Position numbers and translations under genes: made by a program. Of a DNA stretch of 48,188 bases, positions 18,830-26,821 are shown piece after piece. The stretch's first letter is position 1. Every line of letters begins with the position of its first letter. The stretch lies in the NCBI GenBank assembly GCA_023393375.1, contig JAEWLI010000230.1, positions 1 to 48,188 on the forward strand, written 5' to 3'. This stretch comes from Bacteroidota bacterium. GTDB lineage: Bacteria; Bacteroidota; Bacteroidia; Cytophagales; Cyclobacteriaceae. The notes below the pieces were generated by a model that was not told the DNA's origin, searched no databases, and was given only the letters and a program-made list of their open reading frames with translations.

Positions 18830-18837
18830 CAAAGATA
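18830..18837 (-). promoter_or_regulatory. Bacteroidota -7 element upstream of the barrel gene
   Basis: Minus strand TATCTTTG, an exact TAnnTTTG match, 39 bases before the start at 18791. No clear -33 TTG. Confidence 0.4.
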
Positions 18838-18914
18838 ATGTTTTTATAAAATGATAAATAAAAAATTCTTTTTTATGGCTGATTTAATTATTAAATTTGC
18901 CACCGCATTCACAG

Positions 18915-18988
18915 GGACCCGTAGCTTAATTGGATAGAGCACCTGACTACGGATCAGGAGGTTGGGGGTTCGACTCCCTCCGGGTTCA
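18915..18988 (+). tRNA. tRNA-Arg (anticodon ACG)
   Basis: A complete cloverleaf can be drawn. The acceptor GGACCCG pairs with CGGGTTC (one G-T pair). The D arm is GCTT/GAGC, the anticodon stem CCTGA/TCAGG with loop CTACGGA (anticodon ACG, read as ICG), and the T arm GGGGG-TTCGACT-CCCTC. The discriminator is A and no CCA is encoded. It decodes CGU, CGC and CGA. Confidence 0.97.
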
Positions 18989-18993
18989 CTTGA

Positions 18994-19027
18994 AAAGTCC
19001 TCTTGGAATAAATTCTAAGGGGGCTTT
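18994..19027 (+). terminator. Hairpin terminator after tRNA-Arg
   Basis: A 15-bp stem with some G-T pairs (18994-19008 with 19013-19027), loop TAAA, begins 5 bases after the tRNA. The T run after it is weak. Confidence 0.6.
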
Positions 19028-19098
19028 CTATTTAGAATGATATAATGTGTGGAGGGTTTTTCCTATTGGCAACGCCAATTTATTGTAAGAAATAAAAA

Positions 19099-19125
19099 GA
19101 GGCCTTACCCGACCAGTAAGACCTC
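19099..19125 (-). terminator. Terminator downstream of the catalase gene
   Basis: GAGGCCTTAC (19099-19108) pairs with GTAAGACCTC (19116-19125) with one C-A mismatch. Read on the minus strand it is followed by TTTTTATTTC. On the plus strand a shorter T run also follows. Confidence 0.7.
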
Positions 19126-19189
19126 CGATTTTTCATAGTTAACTCTAAGTTGTCAATAGAACTAATTAAATACCCTGTTGCTCTAATCA

Positions 19190-20064
19190 TTAGGGTGGTG
19201 TAATTTTATCTTTCACTTTTTCAAATACCGATTTTTCGTTCATTTGCTCTTTTTGAGCATGCATTTCCGGAGCGGGGGGTGCCAGTTCAGGCTCCTCACC
19301 ATGTGGTTTAGCAAATCTGAATTTAAACTCACCTTTTCCATCCATTGATTTACCTACTGTCCACCTATCGCCTTCCGCAGCTTCCTGATGCACATTAGTA
19401 GAAATAAAGGTGTAGTTGAAATTTTGGTTTTCTTCTGATTGAGGGAAACTATTAGGGATTGGATGCACACCCTGCAACCCACCTAATTCCTCCAGCACTG
19501 CCAGCCATTGATTTTGATGCATAGTGTCTCGGGCAATCAAAAACGATAACATATCCTTCATCCCCGGGTCATCGGTACTTTCCCATAAACGTGTGGCTAA
19601 AACTCGCCCGGTAGACTCAGCCATCACATTGGCATACATGTCTGCAGCAAGGTTGCCACTGCCCACTACCCAAGACCCACTGAATGGCACACCATTGCTA
19701 TCACAAGCCATAGCAGATAATCCGGACGATAAAATGTGACGCGGATCAGCCCCTCCCATAATGCCTGCGACCAATGGGTTTGTTTCAGCCATCTGATCTT
19801 TCAGCAAGTTTGGGGCACCTTCCAAATTTAAAGCTACTGCGGTGGCAAGCATTTCGATATGGCTCATCTCTTCAGTCCCAGTTTCCAATAACATATCTCG
19901 GTATTTTTTTGGGCCACGAGCCCCCATGCCTGAAACATATATTGTAGGCAGACCCTGATTTCTCCTTCTATGCCCCCAATAGCTTGTTGTAACATTTTAG
20001 CGAAATAAGGATTAGGTTTTTCTACCCTTACCTTATACTGTAGTTTTTTATCATGATAAAACAT
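19190..20064 (-). pseudogene. Manganese catalase broken by a 1-nt frameshift
   Basis: The first 48 codons from 20064 (FYHDKKLQYKVRV ... GGIEGEIRVCLQYMFQAWG) and the frame ending at 19190 (GARGPKKYRDMLLETGTEEMSHIEM ...) together give a full Mn-catalase of about 291 residues. They join inside a run of five G on the minus strand (C at 19921-19925). Six would restore AWGARGPKKYRD. Predicted di-manganese ligands are present on both sides: Glu35 in EGEIR, the EEMSH pair, the Glu of MAESTGR and the His of RDTMHQNQ. The enzyme would break down hydrogen peroxide. The C-terminal 40 residues are a Pro/Glu-rich tail. Causes could be a true mutation, phase variation in the G run, or an assembly error. Confidence 0.9.
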
Positions 20065-20154
20065 ACTAAAAATTTTAAGGTGAAAAAATAACTCATTTAT
20101 TATGAGAAGTCAACTGTGTTGTCAGACTTAAGTTTTTGATTTTTAGGTAATTAC

Positions 20155-20186
20155 AAAAAAAACAGGCCTGTTTTTTCAGACCTGTT
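20155..20186 (-). terminator. Terminator downstream of the GyrI-like gene
   Basis: AACAGGCCTG (20161-20170) pairs with CAGACCTGTT (20177-20186) with one mismatch. On the minus strand a run of T follows (A run before 20161). It lies about 70 bases after the stop at 20258. Confidence 0.75.
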
Positions 20187-20257
20187 CAATCTTAATTTTG
20201 GGGTTATTATTTTCCTGTTGGGTGTTATTTTTTTTCGGAAGTTGACAACTTTATCTA

Positions 20258-20890
20258 TTACTGAATCCTGTACATCAGTATGGTCCTCAGTTTTTCTTCA
20301 CTGGTTTTACGAGGATCGGTTAAGTAAATTTCTCTATGGTGCCCTGCAATGGTTTTATGGTTTTCCTTAACATGGTTCATTAAGTTTTCTATTGATCCCT
20401 TTTCGTTGAAGTATGAACCCACGTGAAGAATATGAATAAATTGCCCCGCTGGTTCTATGTGCCACATGGTTGCGTTGATCCATTGATCATCTCCAAGACT
20501 TGTTTTTGCTGTTTTCAAATCCTCTTCATTAATATACTCAGGCATTCGTATAAGAATTTGCCATAACCATTGATCTTTAGGGGTATTCTCAAAATCATGC
20601 CCGTTTTGAAGCCACCAAAAAGCTTCCATCTTGGCTACTTTGAAGTCTCTTCCATTCAATTTACTGATGTTCTTAAGTTTGTATGCTACTTTATAAATAG
20701 TCTGAATCGCCAAGGAAAATTCATGACTGTCAGGTGACCCTTTACCTGAAATAGCAATATACCCAATATCGGGAAATTGTAGTATTTGTGGTTTTAATGA
20801 AGCTTTGTAATAAGCCTGATCGGTTTTTTGAAGATCAACTTTTTCAAGTGTGTCCATAATTTTTTCATTTTGGTTAGAAATATTTATCAA
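20258..20890 (-). CDS. GyrI-like small-molecule-binding domain protein
   Basis: The 210-aa protein matches the GyrI-like (SOUL/BacR effector-binding) family. Typical segments are GYIAISGKGSPDSHEFSLAI, FKVAKMEAFWWLQNG and WQILIRMPEYINEEDL, with HHREIYLTDPRKTSEEKLRT at the end. These stand-alone domains bind small, often cationic, molecules; some act as hydrolases or drug-sequestering proteins. Met12 (20857) is a good alternative start because the first residues are not conserved-looking. It follows the WYL regulator by 43 bases, so the regulator probably controls it and may respond to the same ligand. Confidence 0.83.
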   Translation of the reverse strand: MINISNQNEKIMDTLEKVDLQKTDQAYYKASLKPQILQFPDIGYIAISGKGSPDSHEFSLAIQTIYKVAYKLKNISKLNGRDFKVAKMEAFWWLQNGHDFENTPKDQWLWQILIRMPEYINEEDLKTAKTSLGDDQWINATMWHIEPAGQFIHILHVGSYFNEKGSIENLMNHVKENHKTIAGHHREIYLTDPRKTSEEKLRTILMYRIQ

Positions 20891-20933
20891 AAATACTTCT
20901 CCAAAATGACAGCATTATGTCAGCATGGTTTGA

Positions 20934-21905
20934 TTAATTATTCTTAATCTTTAAGTTGGGAGAAAGATATTTTTCCTGCACTTTTAATGAAAGTTTGCGC
21001 AAATGTTCTATCAAAATAGGTGGCTCAATGATGTCCACATCATCAGCAAACATGAACAGCCACCGGGAAAAATAATCATAATCAGGCAGCATAAATTCCA
21101 TATCCACATAATCACTGTGTTCTTTTTGACTCACAAATCCATAGTAATATTTATAGTTGGATATTTTGTCAGCCACTGGTTTACTAAATCGAACAATAGC
21201 CCGATCCAATGCATGTATAGAATATAGCTCTTTAAGATAAGCATCTATATCTTTTCTCAGTGACATTTTAAAACTTCGGCCTGTCACTGAGAGGGATTGA
21301 ATACGATCGAGCCGGAAATCGCGGTAGTCATCTCTAAGATGGCAAAAACCTATCATGTGCCAGCGATTGCTATAAAATACTAGGCCTATAGGTTCTATTT
21401 CCCTTTCCTGGGCATTGTCTTTCCCCTCGCTCGTGTAGCTGATCAAAACAGTGTGGCGATCGGCAATGGCATTTTGGATTTCCACCATGTGCGTACCGGC
21501 ACCCTTAATTGATTTATCTGAACCCAGAAAACGGATACCGTCTTCTAAATTTTCTAGCCTGTCTTTTTCAGCGGTTTTTAATACAGCCCTGATTTTGTCA
21601 ATTGCCTGGTTAAAATGTTTTTGAAGGGAATGATCAGTTAATTTTTCTACTATTTTTTGGCTTAAAAGTAATGCACCTGCTTCCTCCTTAGAAAATATGA
21701 TCGGAGGCAATTTGTAGCCTTCCATCAGGTAATAACCTAAACCTGCTTCTCCGTTGACTGGAATTCCAATTTCCTGCAAAGCCCTGACATCCCGGTACAC
21801 TGTGCGCAAACTAATTTCAAAACGGTCGGCAATGTAACTTGCCGTAACCAATCGCCTGGATTGAAGTACCATTAATATTGCTGTAAGCCGATCTACCCTA
21901 TTCAT
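20934..21905 (-). CDS. YafY-type HTH-WYL transcriptional regulator
   Basis: The 323-aa protein has an N-terminal DeoR/HTH_11 winged helix (SYIADRFEISLRTVYRDVRALQEIGIPV, about residues 22-50). A WYL domain follows (about 140-230, with TVLISYTSEG, IEPIGLVFYSNRWHMIGF and YRDFRLDRIQSL) and then a WCX-like C-terminal part. WYL domains bind nucleic acid or small ligands and switch the repressor. It lies upstream of the GyrI-like gene in the same direction. A strong terminator separates it from the M23 gene upstream. Confidence 0.92.
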   Translation of the reverse strand: MNRVDRLTAILMVLQSRRLVTASYIADRFEISLRTVYRDVRALQEIGIPVNGEAGLGYYLMEGYKLPPIIFSKEEAGALLLSQKIVEKLTDHSLQKHFNQAIDKIRAVLKTAEKDRLENLEDGIRFLGSDKSIKGAGTHMVEIQNAIADRHTVLISYTSEGKDNAQEREIEPIGLVFYSNRWHMIGFCHLRDDYRDFRLDRIQSLSVTGRSFKMSLRKDIDAYLKELYSIHALDRAIVRFSKPVADKISNYKYYYGFVSQKEHSDYVDMEFMLPDYDYFSRWLFMFADDVDIIEPPILIEHLRKLSLKVQEKYLSPNLKIKNN

Positions 21906-21962
21906 TGTAGTAGTAATTTTAAAAAATCAGGAATGAAATTGCAATGGTAGGATTTATTTCAT

Positions 21963-22010
21963 AAAAAACAAAGCCCCGTGGAGAGGTGATTCCACGGGGC
22001 TTTGTTTTTT
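21963..22010. terminator. Strong bidirectional terminator
   Basis: A perfect 14-bp stem (21969-21982 with 21991-22004), 8-base loop, is flanked by A6 on the left and T6 on the right. It ends the M23 gene (minus) and insulates it from the WYL regulator. Confidence 0.9.
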
Positions 22011-22025
22011 ATAAAATTTTAATAA

Positions 22026-23327
22026 TTATTCATTTCGAGCCACAATTTCATCTTGTGGTTCAGAATAATAGATGTTATTCAACATGTTGATTTTTTCCTG
22101 CATAATCAGATTAAAGACAGCTTTATGCTCTTCTTTAATTGGTTCGGAAGGAGGGGATTGTATGGACAAGGGATTGACAGGTTTACCGTTCATCCAAACG
22201 CGGAAACATAAATGAGGACCAGTAGATAAACCAGTAGTACCTACATAACCGATCACCTGACCTTGTTTTACTCGAACCCCTGCTTTAATACCGGGGCCAA
22301 ACTTTGATAAATGTAAATATCCGGTTGTATATACGCTGTTGTGTTTTATTCGAACATAGTTACCATTGCCACCAGAAAAACTCGCTTGTTCTATCACACC
22401 GTCGCCAATAGATTGTATAGGAGTTCCTGTTGGTGCAGCATAATCAACCCCATGGTGCGGTCTGCTTCTTTTCAATACAGGATGATATCTGCTATTGGTA
22501 AACCTTGAACTGATTCTGGAATAATTTAAAGGTGCCTTTAGAAATGCTTTTTTAAGGCTGTTGCCTGTCTCGTCAAAATATCCAACAGTGCCATCATGAT
22601 CGAAATGAACACCATAATATGGATTGTTGAAATGTTCGAAATATGCTGCAAGAATTTTACCTGTCCCAACACGCTCACCCTCTACCTGATATTCCTCATA
22701 CACTACCTTGAACCTGTCACCCTTTTGAATTCTGAAGAAGTCTATCTGCCAAGCAAATACATCTGACAGATTGCTTGCCAAGGTAGGTGTAGCACCTGCA
22801 TCAATTATAGTATTGTACAACGAAGAGTTAATTATGCCAGAAGTATGGAGCACAACGGTATCTACTTTTCTAGCTTCTTTGTATACATCCATAGAATCAC
22901 TCAGATTGAATACCACATATTCCAATGGGTTGGGTTCATATACAAAAAGTTTGGCGGTTTTTAATGAATCCTGCCCTACCATTACCGTGTATTTTTTATT
23001 AGTTGCAATTTTTCTCACATCAAATACATCTTTGAAGTTTCTCGCCAATAAATCAATGGTAGTCATCGATACATTGTATTGCGTTAATATTCCAGACAGA
23101 TTTTGATTTCTTTTTATGGTTCCTTCTATTATTTCAAAATTGTCGATATTTATCCCATACAGTAAGTTAGGTTCAATTAAAATTGTATCTTCTTGAGATA
23201 TGTATGCTGTGGTATCCGAATATTCCTCAACTATAGATATGGGAGTTTGCTTAGTAATTAGTGCATAAACAACAAAAAGTGCAATAATCAATGCAACAGA
23301 AATACCGGGTAAATTTTTTTTCAACAT
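22026..23327 (-). CDS. M23 family (LytM-type) metallopeptidase
   Basis: The 433-aa protein has one N-terminal membrane anchor or signal (LPGISVALIIALFVVYAL). A LysM/OapA-like region follows, with a C-terminal peptidase M23 domain at about 265-400. Zinc ligands His291 and Asp295 are in PHHGVDYAAP, and YLHLSKF is the LytM loop. The usual HLH motif reads GPHLCFRVW, with Cys374 replacing the metal-binding second His. A Cys here is, to my recollection, found in other Bacteroidota M23 proteins, so it may still bind zinc. The likely role is peptidoglycan cross-link cleavage or activation of a hydrolase in the periplasm. Confidence 0.92.
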   Translation of the reverse strand: MLKKNLPGISVALIIALFVVYALITKQTPISIVEEYSDTTAYISQEDTILIEPNLLYGINIDNFEIIEGTIKRNQNLSGILTQYNVSMTTIDLLARNFKDVFDVRKIATNKKYTVMVGQDSLKTAKLFVYEPNPLEYVVFNLSDSMDVYKEARKVDTVVLHTSGIINSSLYNTIIDAGATPTLASNLSDVFAWQIDFFRIQKGDRFKVVYEEYQVEGERVGTGKILAAYFEHFNNPYYGVHFDHDGTVGYFDETGNSLKKAFLKAPLNYSRISSRFTNSRYHPVLKRSRPHHGVDYAAPTGTPIQSIGDGVIEQASFSGGNGNYVRIKHNSVYTTGYLHLSKFGPGIKAGVRVKQGQVIGYVGTTGLSTGPHLCFRVWMNGKPVNPLSIQSPPSEPIKEEHKAVFNLIMQEKINMLNNIYYSEPQDEIVARNE

Positions 23328-23707
23328 GATACTTTAAGTAGTTTATTTTAGCGATAATTTAATTTATAGCTTATCATTCTTATTGTTTAGCTTGATAAAA
23401 CGTGGTATGAAAAGCCTGAGCTGTTGTTAACTTCAACAATATTAATGCTTTTTTTTCCAGAATAAAATACTATTCAATCAGATTAACTTACATTTTTAAA
23501 ATATATTTTATGATTTCTGATAAATGCTTAATTTAAATATAAATTAGAAATTTCAACGGATGCTACCCCATTGCATGAGTAGCGAGTGACTTTTTAAAAC
23601 AGGGTTATAATAAATCCAAAAGCGATATATCTTGTTTTATTAATATTTGGTTAACAGTCAATTGGAAAAACAATTGTATTTTTGTCAATAACAAAAAATA
23701 GGATGAC
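23328..23707. other. Intergenic region between divergent genes, 380 bp
   Basis: AT-rich. It holds the promoters of the M23 gene and the alkaline phosphatase gene. Small inverted repeats include TGTTG...CAACA near 23423 and GCTAC...GTAGC near 23562. No ORF or RNA gene is evident. Confidence 0.5.
23659..23684 (+). promoter_or_regulatory. Twin CAATTG palindromes and -7 element upstream of the alkaline phosphatase
   Basis: CAATTG occurs at 23659-23664 and 23671-23676, six bases apart, directly followed by TATTTTTG (23677-23684), an exact TAnnTTTG match 24 bases before the start. The two palindromes lie in the promoter spacer, where a repressor site would be expected. Confidence 0.45.
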
Positions 23708-24841
23708 ATGAAAAATTACTTTTGGGTAGCGGGTTTATTTTTAATTATTGGAGCATGTAATTCCCCTGCAAGCGATAAAACATCGATTAACAGTGAAGAA
23801 TCTTACAAGCAACCCCGGAATATCATATTGTTGATTGGAGATGGAATGGGGCCTGTTCAATTGCAGGTCGGAATGCTTTCTAACAAGGGAGAATTGAATA
23901 TTTCAAAAGCTACCCATGCGGGATATATGACTACAACATCCGCCAGTGATTTTATTACCGATTCCGGAGCAGCAGGTACGGCGTTGGCTACTGGAAAAAA
24001 AACTTATAATGGTGCCATTGGTGTTGATGAAAATGGAGAATCTATACCAACTATTCTTGAAATGGCTAAAAAGAGTGGTTACGCGGTAGGGGTTGTGGCT
24101 ACTTCATCGATTACACATGCTACTCCAGCCAGTTTTTATGCACACCAAAGACATCGAAGATATGATGAAGCCATTGCAATGGATTTGGTAAAATCTGGTG
24201 TGGATGTTTTTATGGGAGGAGGGAGAAAGTTTTTTACATCCAGAGCTGATAGTCTGAATTTATTGGATTCTTTGGTAGCTAGGAATTATTATATTGCTGA
24301 GAATCAGGAAGATGCAAAAAATTCAAGCAATAAAAAACTAGCATGGTTTATAGCCGATGAACAGCCTCCTACTTATCTGGACGGAAGGGGTGATTTTCTT
24401 CCTTTTGCTACTGAGACGGCTCTTGAGTTTTTGTCTTCCGTATCCGAGAGGGGGTTTTTCCTAATGGTAGAAGGTTCTCAAATCGACTGGGGTGGCCATG
24501 CCAATTCTCTGGAGTATATTGCCACCGAAATGATTGATTTTGATCAGGCAGTAGGAAAAGCAATCGATTTTGCCAAAGCAGATGGCGAAACATTGGTGAT
24601 CATCACATCAGATCATGAAACCGGGGGAATAACTATTACAGGGGGAACAGCAGACAGCTTAAAAGTTAACTTTTCCACTCCTGATCATTCTGCAGCTATG
24701 GTACCTGTATTTGCATTTGGTCCGGGTGCTGAATTATTCTCCGGAATATTGGACAATACAGATATTGTTCCAAGAATCCAGAAGGCATGGGGTTGGGACA
24801 TTGATTCTACTTCTTTAAGCACTGGGAATAAACCGAAATAA
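23708..24841 (+). CDS. Alkaline phosphatase (PhoA-type), lipoprotein
   Basis: The 377-aa protein has a lipobox LIIGAC (Cys17). The alkaline phosphatase core follows: metal-binding Asp45 in LIGDGMG, nucleophile Ser86 in TDSGAAGTALATG, HATPASFYAH, EGSQIDWGGHAN, TSDHETGG and the last metal His in DHSAAMVPVFAFG. All metal ligands appear present. It is shorter than E. coli PhoA, which is normal for lipoprotein forms in this phylum. It would release phosphate from esters at the cell envelope. The 3' end overlaps the convergent NRDE gene by 27 bases. Confidence 0.95.
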   Translation: MKNYFWVAGLFLIIGACNSPASDKTSINSEESYKQPRNIILLIGDGMGPVQLQVGMLSNKGELNISKATHAGYMTTTSASDFITDSGAAGTALATGKKTYNGAIGVDENGESIPTILEMAKKSGYAVGVVATSSITHATPASFYAHQRHRRYDEAIAMDLVKSGVDVFMGGGRKFFTSRADSLNLLDSLVARNYYIAENQEDAKNSSNKKLAWFIADEQPPTYLDGRGDFLPFATETALEFLSSVSERGFFLMVEGSQIDWGGHANSLEYIATEMIDFDQAVGKAIDFAKADGETLVIITSDHETGGITITGGTADSLKVNFSTPDHSAAMVPVFAFGPGAELFSGILDNTDIVPRIQKAWGWDIDSTSLSTGNKPK

Positions 24842-25582
24842 CAGGTCCTGACCTACAGGCTTACCATCGCGGTATAATCTTTCGGCAAATGTAACTTCAT
24901 TGTCATTGTCGATAAGTAATACCGTGGTGCAACGGGAACCATATCCATTCATGGTTATAAATATCGATGATAATGACCTTTCTTGCTCAATTCCTATTCC
25001 TGTATTTGGCAAAAGATGATCGGGGTGTTGTTCAGTATGATATAAAATTTGAAATAATCTATCAGGGCTAATTGTATCTGTCTGTAACAATTTCAGCAGT
25101 TGCTTTTTTGCTTCTTCTACTTTTGGCCATGGCGTATCAAGCAGATGATTGCTTAATCCATAAATGCCGGGTCTCAATTCCTGTATTTCCTTACTTTGGT
25201 TTGAATAATAAAAAAGCTCTTGAAGATTGCCACTGAGTAAATTGAAACCATTATACGTTTGAGAATAACCAGATAGGTGTTTTAAATACTGTTCAGGCTC
25301 CCATTTTTCGGTTAAATATTTCGAAGTTATTGAGCCTCTAGATGGTGCATGCTGTTTTATGTTATCGAAATCTCTGTAATTCGTAATTGCAGTCCACATA
25401 CCTGCCATATTTATTCCCAACCAGGTTCCCTGAGACTTTAAATCCATTCCTGCCAATACTCCTGACAGATCTCTCCAATAATGGGCTGGTAAAGTAGGAC
25501 GATTATAGAATTCATCACGATTAGCAGCCAGTATTAACTTGTATTCCGGGTGTTTTTTCCATGCAAAAACTATCAGGCACAT
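24815..25582 (-). CDS. NRDE family protein (TANGO2-like)
   Basis: The 255-aa protein begins MCLIVFAWKKHPEYKLILAANRDEFYNRP, the NRDE signature at the N-terminus, with the nucleophile-like Cys2. GTWLGINMAGMWTAITNYRD follows. This is the full length of the family. TANGO2 proteins have been linked to haem movement and to Golgi organisation in animals; the bacterial role is unknown. It lies 12 bases downstream of a tiny lipoprotein gene and is probably translated from the same message. The 3' end overlaps the phosphatase gene. Confidence 0.92.
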   Translation of the reverse strand: MCLIVFAWKKHPEYKLILAANRDEFYNRPTLPAHYWRDLSGVLAGMDLKSQGTWLGINMAGMWTAITNYRDFDNIKQHAPSRGSITSKYLTEKWEPEQYLKHLSGYSQTYNGFNLLSGNLQELFYYSNQSKEIQELRPGIYGLSNHLLDTPWPKVEEAKKQLLKLLQTDTISPDRLFQILYHTEQHPDHLLPNTGIGIEQERSLSSIFITMNGYGSRCTTVLLIDNDNEVTFAERLYRDGKPVGQDLLFRFIPSA

Positions 25583-25594
25583 ACCATTTATAAA

Positions 25595-25702
25595 CTATTT
25601 TTTTACTGGTTTGTGTTTTTTAGGTTGCCATGGCTGCGAAGGAACACTTGCACAAGAGCCAAGAAAACATAAAATCAACAAAATTGCTACAGCCTTTTTC
25701 AT
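25595..25702 (-). CDS. 35-aa mini-lipoprotein
   Basis: The frame starts ATG at 25702 and ends TAG at 25595. It encodes MKKAVAILLILCFLGSCASV followed by a short Pro/Lys/His-rich tail. The lipobox LGSC at residues 14-17 is perfect, and the mature peptide would be only 19 residues. It lies 12 bases before the NRDE start. Tiny lipoproteins with a basic Pro-rich tail are frequent in Bacteroidota and rarely annotated. Confidence 0.72.
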   Translation of the reverse strand: MKKAVAILLILCFLGSCASVPSQPWQPKKHKPVKK

Positions 25703-25806
25703 AAAATTGCTCTAAATATTTAGTAGTTATTGAAAGAGTTTATAAATATATAGTATTAAAAATTAAATGTACATATTTTTTATTGATTATCTTTATATAA
25801 CGCTAC

Positions 25807-25812
25807 AGGAGG
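25807..25812 (+). promoter_or_regulatory. Strong Shine-Dalgarno that favours a TTG start
   Basis: AGGAGG is six bases before TTG at 25819 but 15 bases before the ATG at 25828. The spacing supports the TTG start. Consensus SD sites are rare in this phylum. Confidence 0.6.
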
Positions 25813-25818
25813 AAATTA

Positions 25819-26436
25819 TTGAGAATCATGGATGCAAATACACTTAATAAGGTCAGAAATTTTGTAGAAGGATACTTTCAGAAAAAAAATTTGACTTGCT
25901 TAAGTTATCACAATATTGAACATACAAAGGCAGTAGTTGAAAATACACAGTTAATAGGCATGGCAAGTGAATTGGATAATGACCAGCTTCAAATTGCCAT
26001 TATTGCAGCCTGGTGTCATGACCTGGGGTATGGAACAGGTGATCTTGCCCATGAAACGGAAAGTGCTAGATTGGCCATCCTGTTGCTTTGCGATTTACAA
26101 TTTTCCTCCGATCAAATCAATGCAGTTGTGGGATGCATTAACGCTACAAAAATTCCTCAAAAGCCTCATTCAAAGATTGAAAAAGTTTTATGTGATGCTG
26201 ATTTAGCACATTTGGGAAGCAGCAAATATTTTGAAATTTCTGAAAGGTTAAGGGTTGAAAATGAATTTACAAGGGCAAAAGAGATTAGCAGATTTGATTG
26301 GTTGAGTGAAAGTCGTGCTTTTTTCGAACAACATCAATATTTCACCAAGTTTGGCAAAAATATACTTGAACCTATAAAACAAAAAAATTATAAATCAATC
26401 TTAATCAAATTAAATGAGCATGCGATTGCAAGATAG
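25819..26436 (+). CDS. HD-domain metal-dependent phosphohydrolase
   Basis: The 205-aa protein has the HD fold: YHNIEHT (His31 and His35), WCHDLGYG (His67, Asp68) and CDADLAHLG near residue 135 as the last metal Asp. HD enzymes hydrolyse nucleotides or phosphodiesters such as cyclic or oligo-nucleotides; here no partner domain shows the substrate. I use the TTG start (25819) because of its Shine-Dalgarno; ATG at 25828 would shorten the protein by three residues. It is a single gene. Confidence 0.88.
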   Translation: MRIMDANTLNKVRNFVEGYFQKKNLTCLSYHNIEHTKAVVENTQLIGMASELDNDQLQIAIIAAWCHDLGYGTGDLAHETESARLAILLLCDLQFSSDQINAVVGCINATKIPQKPHSKIEKVLCDADLAHLGSSKYFEISERLRVENEFTRAKEISRFDWLSESRAFFEQHQYFTKFGKNILEPIKQKNYKSILIKLNEHAIAR

Positions 26437-26586
26437 ATGTACCAACGCCTGCTATTCAACTTTAGGGAGGCAATAAACTTTTTTGGCAATTCCACAGTTT
26501 TAAAAGTATGACCAATTTTAGCTGGGTTAGTGGTTGATTAGCTGTAAAAATAAATTGCAGTAGTTTTATATTTTTCAGGGGGCGTT

Positions 26587-26820
26587 ATGAGTGGATATTT
26601 TTTAGAAATGCTGATTTTTAGCAGCCTGTATGTGGCTTCAGTTTATTTGATAGTAAGAATGGTCAAGAAACTAAATCTTAATAAAAATAAACGGAACGAC
26701 GACGATGACGGAGGAGTAGAATTCTATGAAGAACCTGATCTGGATTTACCTCCTGGCATTACCCTTCCTGATGGTGGCCCTTCTGTCAAAATTAAAGATC
26801 ACGAAGATATACTATGCTGA
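26587..26820 (+). CDS. Small single-span membrane protein of unknown function
   Basis: The 77-aa protein has one N-terminal membrane helix (LEMLIFSSLYVASVYLIV). A basic stop-transfer stretch follows (KKLNLNKNKR), then an acidic Pro-rich tail (DDDDGG and EEPDLDLPPGITLPDG). This architecture is common in Bacteroidota, with no known role. It is preceded by the purine run AGGGGG. Its stop is one base from the end of the convergent dsbD. The function is not known. Confidence 0.7.
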   Translation: MSGYFLEMLIFSSLYVASVYLIVRMVKKLNLNKNKRNDDDDGGVEFYEEPDLDLPPGITLPDGGPSVKIKDHEDILC

Positions 26821-26821
26821 T

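Noticed and set aside
19864..20064. A separate 66-aa gene upstream of the catalase frame
   Set aside because: The first 48 residues are the N-terminus of Mn-catalase, and the tail after the G run is out-of-frame read-through.
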